DNA of 64,000 nt from Alectoria sarmentosa (lineage: Eukaryota; Ascomycota; Lecanoromycetes; Lecanorales; Parmeliaceae). The notes under the pieces are model-generated. The model made no database searches. It saw nothing but the letters and a program-made list of their open reading frames with translations, and had not been told where the DNA came from. Both the position numbers and the translations under genes were made by a program. This document shows, in pieces, positions 10,926-23,125 of the stretch; position 1 is the first letter of the stretch; the number at the start of each line of letters is the position of its first letter. The DNA lies in contig WOGZ01000148.1 of assembly GCA_009733775.1 (NCBI GenBank), positions 1 through 64,000 of the forward strand. Direction: 5' to 3'.

Positions 10926-12620
10926 ACATCGATATTGTTATAACATGATTTATTTATTATTCATTATGATTGAGATTATTTTTAAACATTTTTATATTCA
11001 TCGCAATAAAAGTGTTAATTATAAAAGTCGTTATGTTTATATAACGTAATCTTTTTAATGTGAATAATATTCGTTATAAGATGATTATTTGAATCGAAAC
11101 GATTATGATTCGTTTATAGCGAAAATGTGTAAAGATCGCAAAGAAGCGAGCGCAAAAAAAGTAACATTAAAAATTGATAATATTTAAAGCGCTTTTTTTA
11201 ATAATCAATAACGTTTTTTTAAAAATTATGAGCGTTTTTAAAGGTCAACATCGCTTTTTCGAGCGTTAAAACGTTATTAATATTCGATCGTTCTCGTTAA
11301 TATTCGTATCGCTCTCATTTTCGTTCGAGATAAAATAAAATGATTCGAAACATATTATAAATAATCGTGATATATCGAAATTATCAAAAGTTGTTATGCG
11401 ATCGTGATCACGTGATTATTAAGTTTTTAAAACATATCAATTTTCCTACGTGAAACACGTTAAAATAATAAATAACATATTTTCATTTTATAAATCGTTT
11501 CATTCAAAATTCGATAATGATAATTATATTTAATAATTCAATTGCGAAATATTCGTAATGAAAATTAAAAAATTAAAAATTAAAATAAAGATTAATAATT
11601 AATTAAAAGAAAATCATTTTTTATTTCGCGTATTTAATATATTAAAATCAAAGCGCAAAAAAAAAAAAAATTTATTTCGAAAATTAAAAAAAAAATCTTT
11701 ATTATAAAACGATTTAATGATAATAATGTTATATTTAAACGTTTTAAGCGAGCGAAACGAAATTATTAATTTCGTTTTCGATTTTGAAACCTTATCGTTT
11801 TTCTTTTAAAAAATTTTAATTATTAAAATAATTAATATGATTTAAATAACGTATTTATTACGAGTTCGTTACGATTTATAAAATCAAATAATTTTTCTTT
11901 AAAATAATATTTTTATATTTTTATATTTTTTTCAAAATTCATCAAATTTATCGTTTTTTTAAATATTATTAAATATTTTTTCGATTGCGAGATAAAGATT
12001 CTTCGCAAACGAAAATTTAAATTATATTAAATTAATTTTAAAACTCAACGAAACTTTTTTTATATTTTCGAAATTTTATAAATTTTTGAATATTTTTTAA
12101 ATAATGATAATAATAACAATAACGATAACGATTTTATTTTAAACTTCTGCGTTGATTTCATCTTTATTTTAAAACAATTAATCCTCGATTTATTATCAAA
12201 ATTTATCATTAATAAAGAACTTTTCGACTTTAAAGCGCGTTTTATTTCTTCGACGTTTTTTATCTTAATCACTTTTAAAAGCCCTATTATGTAAACTTTA
12301 TCATTTTTAAATCTTATTTTATTATAAATCATTTTTTCGAGCATTAATTTAAATGAAAATTTAAATTCAAACTTAAATTCCGCGAGCTTTTAAATCCTAA
12401 AATTCAAATTAATTTCTTTTAAACATTATATTCGAACATTTTGAAATCAAATTTTCGATCTTTTTAAATCAATTTGAAAAAATTAAAATGTTTATAAAAA
12501 TTATCAATTATATTAAATGAAAACGTTAAATGCAAGATTTTTTAAATTTGATTAAATTATGATATTAAATTGAAATCGATATGATTATATTTATTAAAAG
12601 CCTTATTATTAAAACAAAAG
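10926..12620 (+). pseudogene. B0 leader and N-terminal gag remnant, first half
   Basis: Aligns along its length with B1 15607-17339 and, inverted, with B2. In the second half (about 12100-12600) one plus-strand frame contains stops only where CAA would be the ancestor, so it is probably the N-terminal gag frame, preceded by a run of AAT/GAT codons (Asn/Asp-rich, 12100-12135). The chromovirus enters at 12620 inside this frame. The rest of the reading frame resumes after 31419. Confidence 0.6.
12616..12620. other. Left target-site duplication of the chromovirus (AAAAG)
   Basis: AAAAG directly before 12621 and again at 31415-31419. Joining the flanks restores the uninterrupted B-family gag sequence seen in B1 and B2. 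Confidence 0.93.
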
Positions 12621-12878
12621 TGTCAAGAGAATCGCCATGTTGTCATGTTGTCAAGCTTATTGTATCTGCCTAACAAACGATACCTTGTCAAGTTTATGAC
12701 TTGACAAGAAGTTGATAAATAATCAATTCTCATAAATGAATCGATCAATTTATAATCACTCAAAATATGACCTTTCTAATGTATCACATTGTTGACATTA
12801 TTATGTCGTCAATCATGAATATATCGTTTATCATAAACTTGACAAGCATTTCATAATCAATTAATCGTATTTTTAACA
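12621..12878 (+). repeat. Chromovirus 5' LTR
   Basis: 258 bp from TGTCAAGAGAATCG to ATTTTTAACA. Short repeats of TTGTCAAG and CTTGACAAG lie inside it. It is less eroded than the internal region. It pairs with 31157-31414 over its whole length. Confidence 0.93.
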
Positions 12879-14540
12879 TTTGATAGTAACACTTACACAC
12901 AATTGTTTGGTCAAGTTTTTTCATTGATAACAATTGTATGATATTAAATTCTTTATCATTTAAACATATTGCATTATTCAAATCGACGATTTATCATTTA
13001 TTGATTAATTTAATTTGTTTATAACATCAAACATTTTATTTCAAATTCTTATTAAATGATCGAATTTCAATATTGTTGAGATCGTTTTTTTTTAATCATT
13101 TATCCTTTTTTAATTAATTATTGATTTTTTTTAACGACCTTTTCTTAAATCGATAAGCGTATTTTTTTATTAAAAGACAAGTATTATTTGACGAAGAGAA
13201 TCGACAATTGAAATCTCATTAAACTCATTCTTTTCATCATCTTTTCTTTATGACTTAAAAAAAACATTCTTTTTATATATTTATCATAATTTTTTAATCG
13301 ACGTTTATTATTCAATTGTTTATAAACAAACATCGTTAAATTAAAATTTATTTCCGAATTCAACGTTACAAAAAATATTTTCATTATAATTTATCAATTT
13401 CAAGACTTTATCAAATTTGAGTTTTTATTAATTGCTTTTATTAAAAAAGAAATTCGATTTATTATTGATTTCATTGTGAGATATATTCAATATTCGATTG
13501 AGTTCGAATAATAAAAAGACATTTTAATAAGAGAAATTCGGGTTCGTTTATGATCGAAATCTGTTTAAACATTTATATGATCATCGAATTGAATAATAAG
13601 TAAATTCTTTTTGAAAGCTTTCATTAAAGAATTCAATAAAAACATCAAAAACGTAATTCGACATTTTAAGTCATTTTTAAAATCGAAACAAAAACGTTAT
13701 TCGAAATAAAAAAGTTATTCGAAATAAAAAAATTATTCGAAATAGAAAAGCAATTAGAAATAAGAAAACAATTCGAAAAAAAAACTTTATTCATTTTCCT
13801 CATCGATCTCAAAAGAAAAACAATTTATTATTTCAGAAAAATTGTCGAAAGATGACGATATCAAATCGATAATCGAGTAATTGATAAATATATCAAATGA
13901 CGTTATTTAAAACGTCGATAATATTTAAAACATTGATAAGTTAAACTCTTTTCAATTTATTATCACATCAAAATCGATATTATTCGTTAATAATCTTTTT
14001 CTCGTTGAAAACGATTTTATTGATTTCACGAAATCGTTATTTAATTCATTATTAATATTAAAAAGATCGTTTATTTTTATTAATTTTTAAGATAATTCTT
14101 TATCTCGCTCATTTATTGAATTATAATCTCTTTTAAAAAACAATTAAAAAAAATTTCAATTTATATTTGAAGGATATTAATCGTTTCGCTCGTTTTTTTT
14201 ACGTTAAAAATCATTTCGACGTTTATTAAGAATTTTTAAAAGAAATTGATTAACATAAAAGTTGATAAAAAGATTAATTTTTATAAAGTTTAATATGATT
14301 ATCATCAATTCGTTTTTGTTTATAAATAAAAGTTCGATAACATTAAAGTCGATATTTATAAATGATTAAATATATTTTTAATTTGATAAGATTTTTTGTG
14401 TTTTTATTAAAGACGAATTTAAAGTTATATTTGTATCGATTTAATTATAAAATTCATTAAGAAAACGCGGAGAACAAAATAAATTTGACGATTTAAAATC
14501 GTTTGATAATATTATTAATGTTATTAATAATAATAATCAA
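12879..14540 (+). other. Chromovirus leader and uncertain gag N-terminus
   Basis: Directly after the LTR lies TTTGATAGTAACACTTACAC, which could be a mutated TGG-type primer site two bases inside the LTR, but the match is weak. From 12.9 to 14.5 kb I see no domain. Part of it is probably the N-terminal part of gag, since the gag core starts at once at 14541. A run of near-identical 16-17 bp units with AATTCGAAATAAAAAAG lies at about 13690-13780. Confidence 0.5.
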
Positions 14541-15470
14541 TCACGATTTAATGCTCAAGATCTCGGATTTTTTCACTTTAACGTTTTAAAGTTATATGAT
14601 TTTAAATATGTGATTTATAATTATAAAGAAATCATTTTTAAAAAGGTTTACATTTTTAATAAGCGTGTTTATAATTATATTTTATTTATCGACGAGGTTA
14701 TTATTAAAGAAAATCTTTTTTTTTGTTTTCGAGATTTAATATTAAATTAATATTTCGAGAAAATCGATGATTTTAAACGAAAAGTTTTTAAAAATATAAC
14801 ATTAATCGATTTTATCGATTAATTGATATTGCGATTCAAGATGAGTATAATTAAGATAATGAACAAATTATATATCGAGAAATATTTTTTTGAAAACGTT
14901 ATTAAAAAACGCGATTTTCAAGGGTATTTATAAAACGTTCAATTATATATTATAATATTAAATGTAAATAATCGTCACGCTCATTTGATGTGAATATAAT
15001 AAAATCTTAATATCGAAATTCGATTAATAATGTTAATATTAACGTTTATCACGATTGTGTAAACGTTTATAAAAAAATTAAAAATAAAAAGAAATTTATG
15101 AAAGATAATGAATGAGCGTTAACGAATTAATTGTTCGAGATAAATCGATAATGTATAATTTAAATAATAAAATCAAAATTAATATAATAGATTTTGATAA
15201 TAAAATCTTAATGTTAATAGATTTTTTGTTTATCAAAATGAAGTTAATCGTTTATAATATTAATTTTAACAATTTAATCGATTATATTATCAATATAATA
15301 ATCGTTAAAAAATATATTAATTATATTAAAATGGATATCTTAATCGAAAAGATTATTCATTTTTTTTTTATAAAAAAAATCTCAAAATTAATTGTAGATC
15401 ATCGTTTTTCAAAATAAATTATTGATAATTACGACTTTAATAATCGATATTATTTAATCAACGAAGATTT
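14541..15470 (+). pseudogene. Chromovirus gag remnant, interrupted by B1
   Basis: The frame from 14541 reads SRFNAQDLGFF, then a block with VYIFNKRVYNYILFIDE, then ENLFFCFRDLILN and an arginine-poor tail down to about 14993. With C to T changes undone this matches the fungal chromovirus gag core of the type LGFFxPNLPxSYGxGD...VYxFxxRV...CLRGxALxWY. A further open part runs 15112-15417 in another frame. The B1 element cuts it at 15470; the frame carries on after 23125. Confidence 0.75.
15466..15470. other. Left target-site duplication of B1 (GATTT)
   Basis: GATTT directly before the LTR, repeated at 23121-23125. Confidence 0.95.
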
Positions 15471-15606
15471 TGTTGAAATTCCGGGTCACGTGACGTCAAG
15501 CCTTGGCGTCACGTGTATATTATTAATGCGCTCGTATATAAATCGCTCTTTCTTTCGTAATACTCTTAAAATAATATAATTAAATGTTTTATTTCATATT
15601 TTGATA
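15471..15606 (+). repeat. B1 5' LTR
   Basis: 136 bp from TGTTGAAATTCCGG to TATTTTGATA (terminal CA changed to TA). It contains GGTCACGTGACGTCAAGCC with its inverted partner GGCGTCACGTG, and CGTATATAAATCGC as a likely TATA element. Confidence 0.95.
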
Positions 15607-15624
15607 GGTTATAAATTCGAATTA
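15607..15624 (+). other. B1 primer binding site, initiator tRNA-Met-like
   Basis: GGTTATAAATTCGAATTA directly after the LTR. This copy keeps the unmutated GGTTAT start predicted from the tRNA anticodon arm. Confidence 0.75.
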
Positions 15625-18500
15625 TGCATCGACATTGTTACAACATGACCTATTTATTATTCATTATGATTGAAATTATTTTTAGATATTTTTATACTCA
15701 TCGCAATGAAAGTGTTAATTATAAAAATCGTTACGTTTATATAATGTAACTTTCTTAATATAAGCAATGCCCGTTATAAAATAATCATTTAAATCGAAAT
15801 AATTACGATTCGCTTATAATGAAAACGCGCAGAGATCATAAAAAAGCGAGCGTAAAAAAAGCAATTTTAAAAATTGACGATATTTAAAGCGCTTTTTTTA
15901 ATAATTAATAGCGCTCTTTCGAGAATTATGAGCGTTTTTAAAGATCAATATCGTTTTTTCAAGCGTTGAAACGTTGTTAATATTCGATCGCTTTCATCAA
16001 TATTCGCATCGCTTTCGCTTTCATTTAAAACAAAATAAGACGATTCGAGACATATCGTAAATAATTATGATGTGTCGAAGTTATTAAAAGTTGTTATGCG
16101 ATCGTGATCACATGGTTATTAAATTTTTGAAACATGTTAATTTCTTTGCGTGGGACACGTTAAAATAATAAACGATATATTTTCGTTTTACAAATCGCTT
16201 TATTTAAAATTCGATAATGATAATCATATTTGACGATTTAATTGTGAAATATTCATAATGAAGGTTAAAAAGTCAAAGGTAAAAATTCAAATTAATAATT
16301 AATTAAAGGGAAATCATTTTTTATCTCGCGTGTTTAATATGTCAAAGTTAAAGCGTAAAAGGAAAAAATTCTTTATTTCGAGAATCAAAAAGAAAGAAAT
16401 TTTTATTGTAAAACGATTTGATGATAATGATATTGCACTCGAGCGCTTTAAACGAGCGAAATGAAATTGTTAATCTCGTTTTTAATCTCGAAATTTTGTT
16501 ATTCTTCTTTTAAAATCTTTTAATCATCAAAATGATTGATATAATTCGAATAACGTATTTTTTATGAATTCGTTGCGATTTATAAAATTAGATGGTTTCT
16601 TTTTAAAACAACATTTTTATATCTTTATATTTTCTTTAAAATTTATCAAATTTATCGTCTTTTTAAATATTATCGAATATTTTTTAAATTGTGAGATAAA
16701 GATTCTTTATAAGCGAAAGTTCAAATTATATCGAGTTAATTTCAAAATTTAATGAGATTTTTCTCACATTCTCGAGACTTTATAAATTTTTGAACATTTT
16801 TTGAATAGCGATAACGATAATGATAATGATAGCGATAGCGATAGCGACTTTGTTTTAAATTTTTGCGTTGATTTTATCTTTATTTTGAGATAATTAATTT
16901 TCGAATCATTATCAAAGTTTATTATTAATGAAGAGCTTTTCGGTTTTAGAGCACGCTTTATTTTTTTAATGTCGTTTATTTTAATCATTTTTAAAAGTTT
17001 TGTTATGTAAATTTCATTATTTTCAAGTCTTGCTTTATTGTAAGTTATTTTTTTAAATATAAATTTAAACGAAAATTCAAATTTAAGTTCAAATTTTAAA
17101 AGCTCTTAAATTTTGAAATTCAAATCAACTTTTTTTAATATCATATTTGAATATTTCGAAATTAGACTTTCGACCTTTTTGAGCCAATTTGAAAAGGTTG
17201 AAATGTTTATAAAAATTGTTAATCACATTAAATGAAAGCGTTAAATGCAAAACTTTTTGAGTTTGATTAAATTATAATATTGAATCGAAATTAATATGAT
17301 TATATTTATTAAAAGTCTTATTATTAAAATAAGAGATATTATGAATAATCGTTTAATCGTCGAGATAGAGTTTATTATCATTAAAATAAACGTCTCAATT
17401 TAAATCGAAACGCATAACAAAATTTGTATAATGATGAAAACTCGTTGCGAAGATAATTCTCAAAATAAAATCGAATATCACATTAATGTTTTTGATATTT
17501 AAGAAAAGCTCGAAGAATATAAACCTCGAAGTTTTAATATCCTTAATTTTATCATTTTTAAATTAAAATCTTTTATTTTAACCGTTTGCGAAAACAAATC
17601 GCAAAAATATATCAATATTTTTATAAATGTTATTCGAAAATTCAAGAATTAATTCGATCGAGCGATTTTTCTTTTCGATGAAAATTAAAAGATTTATCAT
17701 TTTTATAAGAGATTGAATTTTCAATACAATGCGTATCGCGAGAATTATATTTAAATTTATAACGTTTATGATAAAGATCGTGAAATTAAATGAACGTTGA
17801 ATTATGCGATAATTCGATTCTTTAATATCGTTATCAATTTATTCGATTTCATTTCGAAAACGTATACGCTCGTTGTTATTATTGACGGTTTTTTTAAATA
17901 TATTCAATAATTTATATTTGTTTTTATTATCGTTGAAAATGTTATCGAGCATCATATTTAAACGAACGCAAATTTTAATAATTTTCGCATTTATATTCAA
18001 ATTTGCAAATATTATATTTATTGCAAAAAGAATTAATATGATATTAACGAATGCGATTTACGTAATAAGCGATTTAATAAATCGAATGATGCAAATAAAA
18101 AAGATCGCGAAAATCGCGATAATCGCGATAATCGTGATGATTATGATGATCATGAAAATTATAAAAAACGTAATCGAGAAGAAAAAAATTTCGAATTCAA
18201 ATTCATTAAAAAATCAAAAGATTAATTTAATAATGTTGACGCAATTGTAACGATTATTTAATTTAAAATCGCTCGTTATTTTATCGTTTATATTGTTTTT
18301 ATTATTTCTGTCGTTGTTTTCGTTATTTTTAAAATAATTTTCGAGCTCATTATAAGTTTTAACGTTTTAAATAAAAAGATTTATGAGATTATTAAATTCA
18401 AAGTGATCGATAGAGCGCATATTATTGCTTTATTCATTATAATAACAATGTCTTTTCTTTGATTTCGGGATTATACATGCATTTAATATATAATTTACAT
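15625..18500 (+). pseudogene. B1 leader and gag remnant with CCHC zinc knuckle
   Basis: The leader is homologous to B0 and B2. The coding part is clearer after about 16800: an Asn/Asp/Ser repeat of AACGATAATGAT type (16806-16852), then gag. The zinc knuckle at 18013-18054 reads Y-I-Y-C-K-K-N-stop-Y-D-I-N-E-C: first Cys to Tyr, His to Tyr, Gln to stop. B0 keeps the first Cys and B2 the His, so together the copies support a true C-x2-C-x4-H-x4-C. After it come RNKRFN and a run of Asp-Arg-Asn repeats (18090-18180). Confidence 0.75.
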
Positions 18501-19900
18501 TTTTTCGATTTTTAAGATCTTTAAATTTTTTCAATTTTCACGTTTTATAAATGATTTTATCGATAATTGTATAATTATCGATTTTGAAAACATTAAATTT
18601 GAATGTAAGATGAATGATGTTAAGCGCATTTTAATCCTTTAAGACGTTTGATTCATGTTTAATTGCGATTTTAATCTCATTTTTGAAAGACAATTAAAAG
18701 AATAAAGATTTTTTTTAATTTTTGTTTTCGACGATATTGTCGTCGAAAAGCAACATTTTTTTTTCAAATATATTTAAAATCGTTTTTATGCGCTCGATAT
18801 TTGAGGGGAAATCTTTTTAATTTTAATAATCGTTAATGAAAAGATCTTCGTTTATAATGAGTTTTTAATTGAATTTGTTTTTAATAATTAAGAGCTTTTA
18901 AAGTCTTTATCGAAGTCTTAAATTAATGAAATAATTTTTCGCATATGATACGCACGTTACGATCATTTAAGCGTTCAAAATTTTAAAAAGTTGATTAAAA
19001 TGTGCGTTGAAATGAATTTCTTCATTTCACTCTTCGACGATGTTTATGAATTATGTTTTGTAATTAATATGAGAGTGAAATCATATAAGCGGCACATTGT
19101 CTTTAAAAAATGATAAAACGATTTAATTTATAATGATTTTTAAGATTTATTCAATGTTTTTTAAAATGACTTTGAGTGAATAATCATTTTTTTTAACGAT
19201 AAAACTTTTCGGTTTGACGTTTATTTGTTATTTAATAAATTTAATTTAACAATTTTTGTCGCGTTCAAGATGTTTTTTAATGATTCGAAATATAACAATA
19301 ATAAATGTATTCGCTTTCGCATTGATTGCGATATTAAATTTAATAATTATCAAATGAAAGTTTTTCGATTATTTAAAAATATTATTTGAAAAGACATCGT
19401 GCTTGATAATTTTTAAATGAATAACAAATTTAAACGTTTAAATATTATTATTTAATGTAAAGTAAACGTTATGTTTAAAGAAAACAAGTTGTTTTAAAAG
19501 TATTGAATAAAATTCATTTGAGCGATTAATACTCTTCGCAATATTTAATTTATTATCGATCATGACGTTATCTTATTCGAGATTAATATTGAATCTTCTT
19601 TTGATATATCTCATTTACGCATCATCGATCAGATCGGTTATTATTAAATTATTTTTCGTAATATTGATTGAAAAAAATATCAAGATCGCGTCATTAAAGG
19701 GCGTTTTTTAAATTATCAAAATAAAAATTATCGTATGCTTTTAAGCAGCGATAAAATAATTATTATTTTTAATGTTAATTGAATTAATAATGTTTTTTTC
19801 AAATTCATCTCTTTCGAATTGAGCATCGCTGTCGTCGAGAAATAAATTAACGTTTATCGTAATAAATGTAAGCTCGTTAAAGATATCGAGCATCAAAATA
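18500..19900 (+). pseudogene. B1 protease and integrase remnant
   Basis: A plus-strand frame in about 19210-19800 gives FVAFKMFFNDSKYNNNKCIR, then DNF and NNKFKRLNIII, VMFKENKLF.KY, AINTLRNI, DISHLRIID and KKYQDRVIKGRFLNYQNKNY. This is the copia integrase order, ending in the RxxxGRFLGY..KNYR block that closes the domain. The protease region before it is too broken to read residue by residue. Confidence 0.8.
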
Positions 19901-21845
19901 ATTTTTTTTTTTTTTCATTTATAATTTCAAAAAAGAAGCGTTAAAAGAAACATATAATTATTAAAAAAAAGGTTAATGATTTATTTAATTTCATTTTAAT
20001 CTCAAAAAGGATTTTATTAAAAATCGTAATCATTTTAAACGCATTTGATTTAAAACGCGCATTTGATTTAAAATTTGTAATAAAACGATCGTTTGATACG
20101 CTCAGCGACGATATTGCGATTTTTTTAATTTTATTTATATCGACGTTTAAGTTTATCATTCGCTTTATAATTAATAAAGTTTTTAAATTTATTTTCATTA
20201 TAAAGTCATTTGAAATTATGAGATTATATCGAAATCTCATTTTGAATCCTTTCATCTTATTGATAAAGGTCGTTTTCATTAAGTTTTATGAGTTTCGAAA
20301 CTTCAAAAAGGTCATGATGGATTTTTATCGTAAAATATATTAACAAATAATCATGTAAAATGAGATCGATTTTTTCATTATTAATGATATTTGAATCTTA
20401 ATGAATCTATTTTCAAATGCGCGTGTTTTAAAAAATAAATGAGTTTATAAGGTTAAAAAAGATTTTATCGATGAGATCGTTCGATATAAAGCTCGTTGAA
20501 TGATTTATGATTTCGAATAATGAAAAGAAATCGATTTTAACGAAACTTTCGTTTTGATAATCAAATTTATAAATTATAAAATCATTTTCGCTTTTGCGGC
20601 AGTTTTGAATTAAAAATTTGAATAAATGAATGTTAAAATCGTTTTTTTATACGGCGATGTCGAGAAAACAATTTATATGATATAATTTATGAGATTTGAA
20701 ATCAAAAATAAAGAAAGCAAGGTTTATAAGTTTATAAAAACGTTATATGATTTGAAATAATTTTCGAGAGTTTGATATAATATCTTCGCTATGTATTTTA
20801 AAAAATTAAACTTTAAATTTATTATTATTGATTTTTCGATGTTCATTAATAACATTATCATCGTTGTTATTTATGTGAATAACATTTTGTTTATGAGTCT
20901 CGATAAAATCGACATTTAAGCGATTAAAAATAAACTTTATAAAAAGTTTAAAATGATTAATTTGAATTTATATATTTATTATCTCGATATAATAATCGTA
21001 AAAAATCGTGTTAATCGCATTTTACGTTTTGAGTAAATAATTTATATCGAAAAGTTTCTTATCGATTATGACATAATTGAATCAATGATTATTTTAACGC
21101 TCATTATTAGCGACAAGTTTCATATCATTAAAGATGACTTCGTGATTATTAAAGAATCTCGTTATATTTATTAATTTATTATCGATTCTTTCATGTATAC
21201 GATGTTGAATACGCGCTCGAATATCGTTTTCGCAGTTTTAATAATCTTTCGATACGATTTGAATCTTGATGCTTTTTATTGAAGCGTAATTAAACGCATT
21301 TTTTGATATCTCAATAATACGAAGAATTGATAATTTGTATTTCGAAATGATTTTAAATCTTTTATAAATTATATCGACGTTAATTGAGTAGGCGATTAAG
21401 ACATTCGATATTTCATTTTTGAATATATCTTTAATATAAATAATGCGACAATCAATTGATTCTTTAAGCGATAATTTATAATAACGTTTTTAATTTATGA
21501 GATCGAATATATCGATTAAATTTAGATTATTAAAAAAGCGGTTTAATTACGCGAATTTTTTAATTAATTTAATTCAAGCGTTAAGTGTTTTCAAATAATG
21601 ATGATTTATTGCGATAATTAAGGCGTTATAACGTTAATCAAAAACCTTCAATTTCATGCTCATATTAAGCATATTGATATTCAACATCATTATATACGAG
21701 AATAAGTCATCGCCGGGAATGTCGTTTTAAAGTATATTTTTATTAATTAATAAATAGTTGACGATCTTATCAAGGCTCTTTTTAAAAACAAATTCGAGAA
21801 ATTTCGTTAATTGATCAAATTGAAACATCGCTTATAGATGATCTC
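19900..21845 (+). pseudogene. B1 reverse transcriptase and RNase H remnant
   Basis: After a probably Pro-rich linker (19940-20350), the reverse transcriptase begins near 20390 with NARVLKNK.VYKVKKDFIDE and RYKAR, followed by FNETFVLI and FAFAAVLN, then VKIVFLYGDVEKTIYM (about 20636-20685), KTLYDLK.FSRV, and the catalytic box as Y-V-N-N at 20872-20883 (YVDD with both D to N). RNase H ends with INxxIVDDLIKALFKNKFEK at about 21740-21810, followed by KLKHRL and a stop. This is the full domain order of copia RVT_2 plus RNase H. Confidence 0.9.
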
Positions 21846-21854
21846 TTACGTTAG

Positions 21855-21946
21855 TTTTAGAGGAGTCGTTATTATAATTTTAAAAAAGTTGTTATTATAA
21901 CTTTAAAGGAGTTGTCATTATAATTTCAAAGAAATAGTTATTATTC
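21855..21946 (+). repeat. Four tandem copies of a 23 bp unit after B1 pol
   Basis: Units at 21855-21877, 21878-21900, 21901-21923 and 21924-21946, of the type TTTTAAAGGAGTTGTTATTATAA. B0 keeps an AT-eroded version near 35925-36000. It lies just after the RNase H stop. Confidence 0.85.
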
Positions 21947-22984
21947 GTGAAATCAATTTAATATCATTATTCAATAATTTAAAGGGAGCGATTTCATTGA
22001 TTTTCACAATTTGGATAATCGATCGGGTTTATTCGCAGAATCTCAATTATTAATTTTGACGTCCCTTGCGAACAAATTCTTATTTATCAAGACTCAACTT
22101 AAAGTTGATTTGTCATTATTGTATTTATAATCATAAACTTTGCGAGCATTTGTTCAGAAGATCTATATTTATGTGCGATTTAAATTTGAGAATTATATTG
22201 TTATTAAAAAAGTCGTTGTCGTCAAAATTGCTTAGCTACTCATAAAATTTTTTAATAATATGATTTTCAAATGTTTTCAGATGTTTTTAGGCGTTATCAT
22301 AATTATTATGTTTATATTTTTAGGCGTTATTGTCGTTATCATCATTATCGCAATGTATCGGTCGTAATGTGTATGCATCTTATTAGTCATTATTGTCAAA
22401 CATCATTGCTTTGAAACGACCCTTGAATCTTGCGATTGATCGCATGCATGCATATGCAATTCGAAATATTTCGTTCAATCGGAAAATTTATCCCCATATA
22501 TATTCATCGATCGTGTGTCACTCGATTTTTGGTGTGTATCAAATAATTTGCAAATAAATTTGTTAGAAAACGGTTTTTCGTCAAAAAGTGGAATTTTTTT
22601 TATATATCATCGTGACGGATATGTTCAAAAGAACATAATCGTTTTCAAATTTCGATTTTCTTCGGATTTTCATTGTTTTTATTCGGTTTTAAACATCGCG
22701 AGTTTCGAATCTCGTGTTTTGAAATTTGGGTGTTTTAAAGGATATAAGAGATGATAAGGAGATATAAAGTGATTTCACGCTTATAATTCAACGCTACGAT
22801 TCACTTTTGTTATTCGACGCTAATTTTTTCACGATTATAATTCGACGTTACGATTCATTTTTGTTATTCGACGTTGATTTTTCACGGTTATAATTTGACG
22901 TTTCGGTTCACTTTTGTTATTCGACGTTGATTTTCATTTTTATAATTCGAAGTTTCGATTTAAAAAGATGCGAGCGAAGGGAAA
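21947..22984 (+). other. B1 3' untranslated region
   Basis: No sense-strand coding signal. It holds the shared block GGTTTTTCGTCAAAAAGTGG (about 22572-22591) and a conserved stretch with GCATGCATGCATATGCAATTCG (about 22441-22463). It ends in the 53 bp tandem repeat listed separately. An 80-codon frame at 22515-22754 is open but lies wholly within this non-coding block. Confidence 0.75.
22773..22965 (+). repeat. About 3.5 tandem copies of a 53 bp unit before the B1 3' LTR
   Basis: Units begin TTTCACG.TTATAATTCGACG and contain TTTTGTTATTCGACGTTGA. The last is partial. B0 has the same number (36823-37005). B2 has only one to two, so copy number varies within the family. Confidence 0.85.
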
Positions 22985-23120
22985 TGTTGAAATTTCGAAT
23001 TATGTGATGTCAAGCCTTGACGTCACGTGCACATTATTAATGCGTTCATATATAAATCGCTCTTTCTTTCGTAATACTTTTAAAGCAATACAATTAAGTG
23101 TCCTACTCCATATTTTGACA
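22985..23120 (+). repeat. B1 3' LTR
   Basis: 136 bp partner of 15471-15606, ending ATATTTTGACA followed by GATTT. Confidence 0.95.
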
Positions 23121-23125
23121 GATTT
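23121..23125. other. Right target-site duplication of B1 (GATTT)
   Basis: Exact copy of 15466-15470. Removing B1 plus one copy restores the chromovirus gag frame. Confidence 0.95.

Larger units (their letters stand above)
15471..23120 (+). mobile_element. Full-length Ty1/copia element B1, family B, inside the chromovirus gag
   Basis: 7,650 bp, 136 bp LTRs (15471-15606 and 22985-23120) and duplication GATTT at 15466-15470 and 23121-23125. It is the innermost and so the youngest element of the nest, and it keeps more G and C than B0 in much of pol. Plus sense: primer site, leader and gag, zinc knuckle (18013-18054), integrase, reverse transcriptase, RNase H ending about 21845, then a 1.1 kb 3' untranslated region. 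All frames are broken by stops. Confidence 0.96.

Noticed and set aside
12060..12344. Open minus-strand frame in the B0 leader, with similar frames at 16764-16988 (B1) and 51543-51785 (B2): a possible conserved antisense gene
   Set aside because: The sense strand here has a frame whose stops are explained by CAA to TAA, so the antisense frame is best seen as its shadow. Similarity between copies follows from nucleotide homology.
19941..20279. 112-codon minus-strand frame in B1, also in B0 (34026-34289) and B2 (48386-48694), with clearly similar proteins
   Set aside because: It is antisense to the linker between integrase and reverse transcriptase. A formerly Pro/Ser-rich sense strand tends to leave the opposite strand open after C to T change. 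No domain was recognised.
22515..22754. 80-codon plus-strand frame in the 3' untranslated region of B1
   Set aside because: The equivalent frame is not kept in B0, C or the inverse copies. It lies in a region conserved as nucleotides, not as protein.
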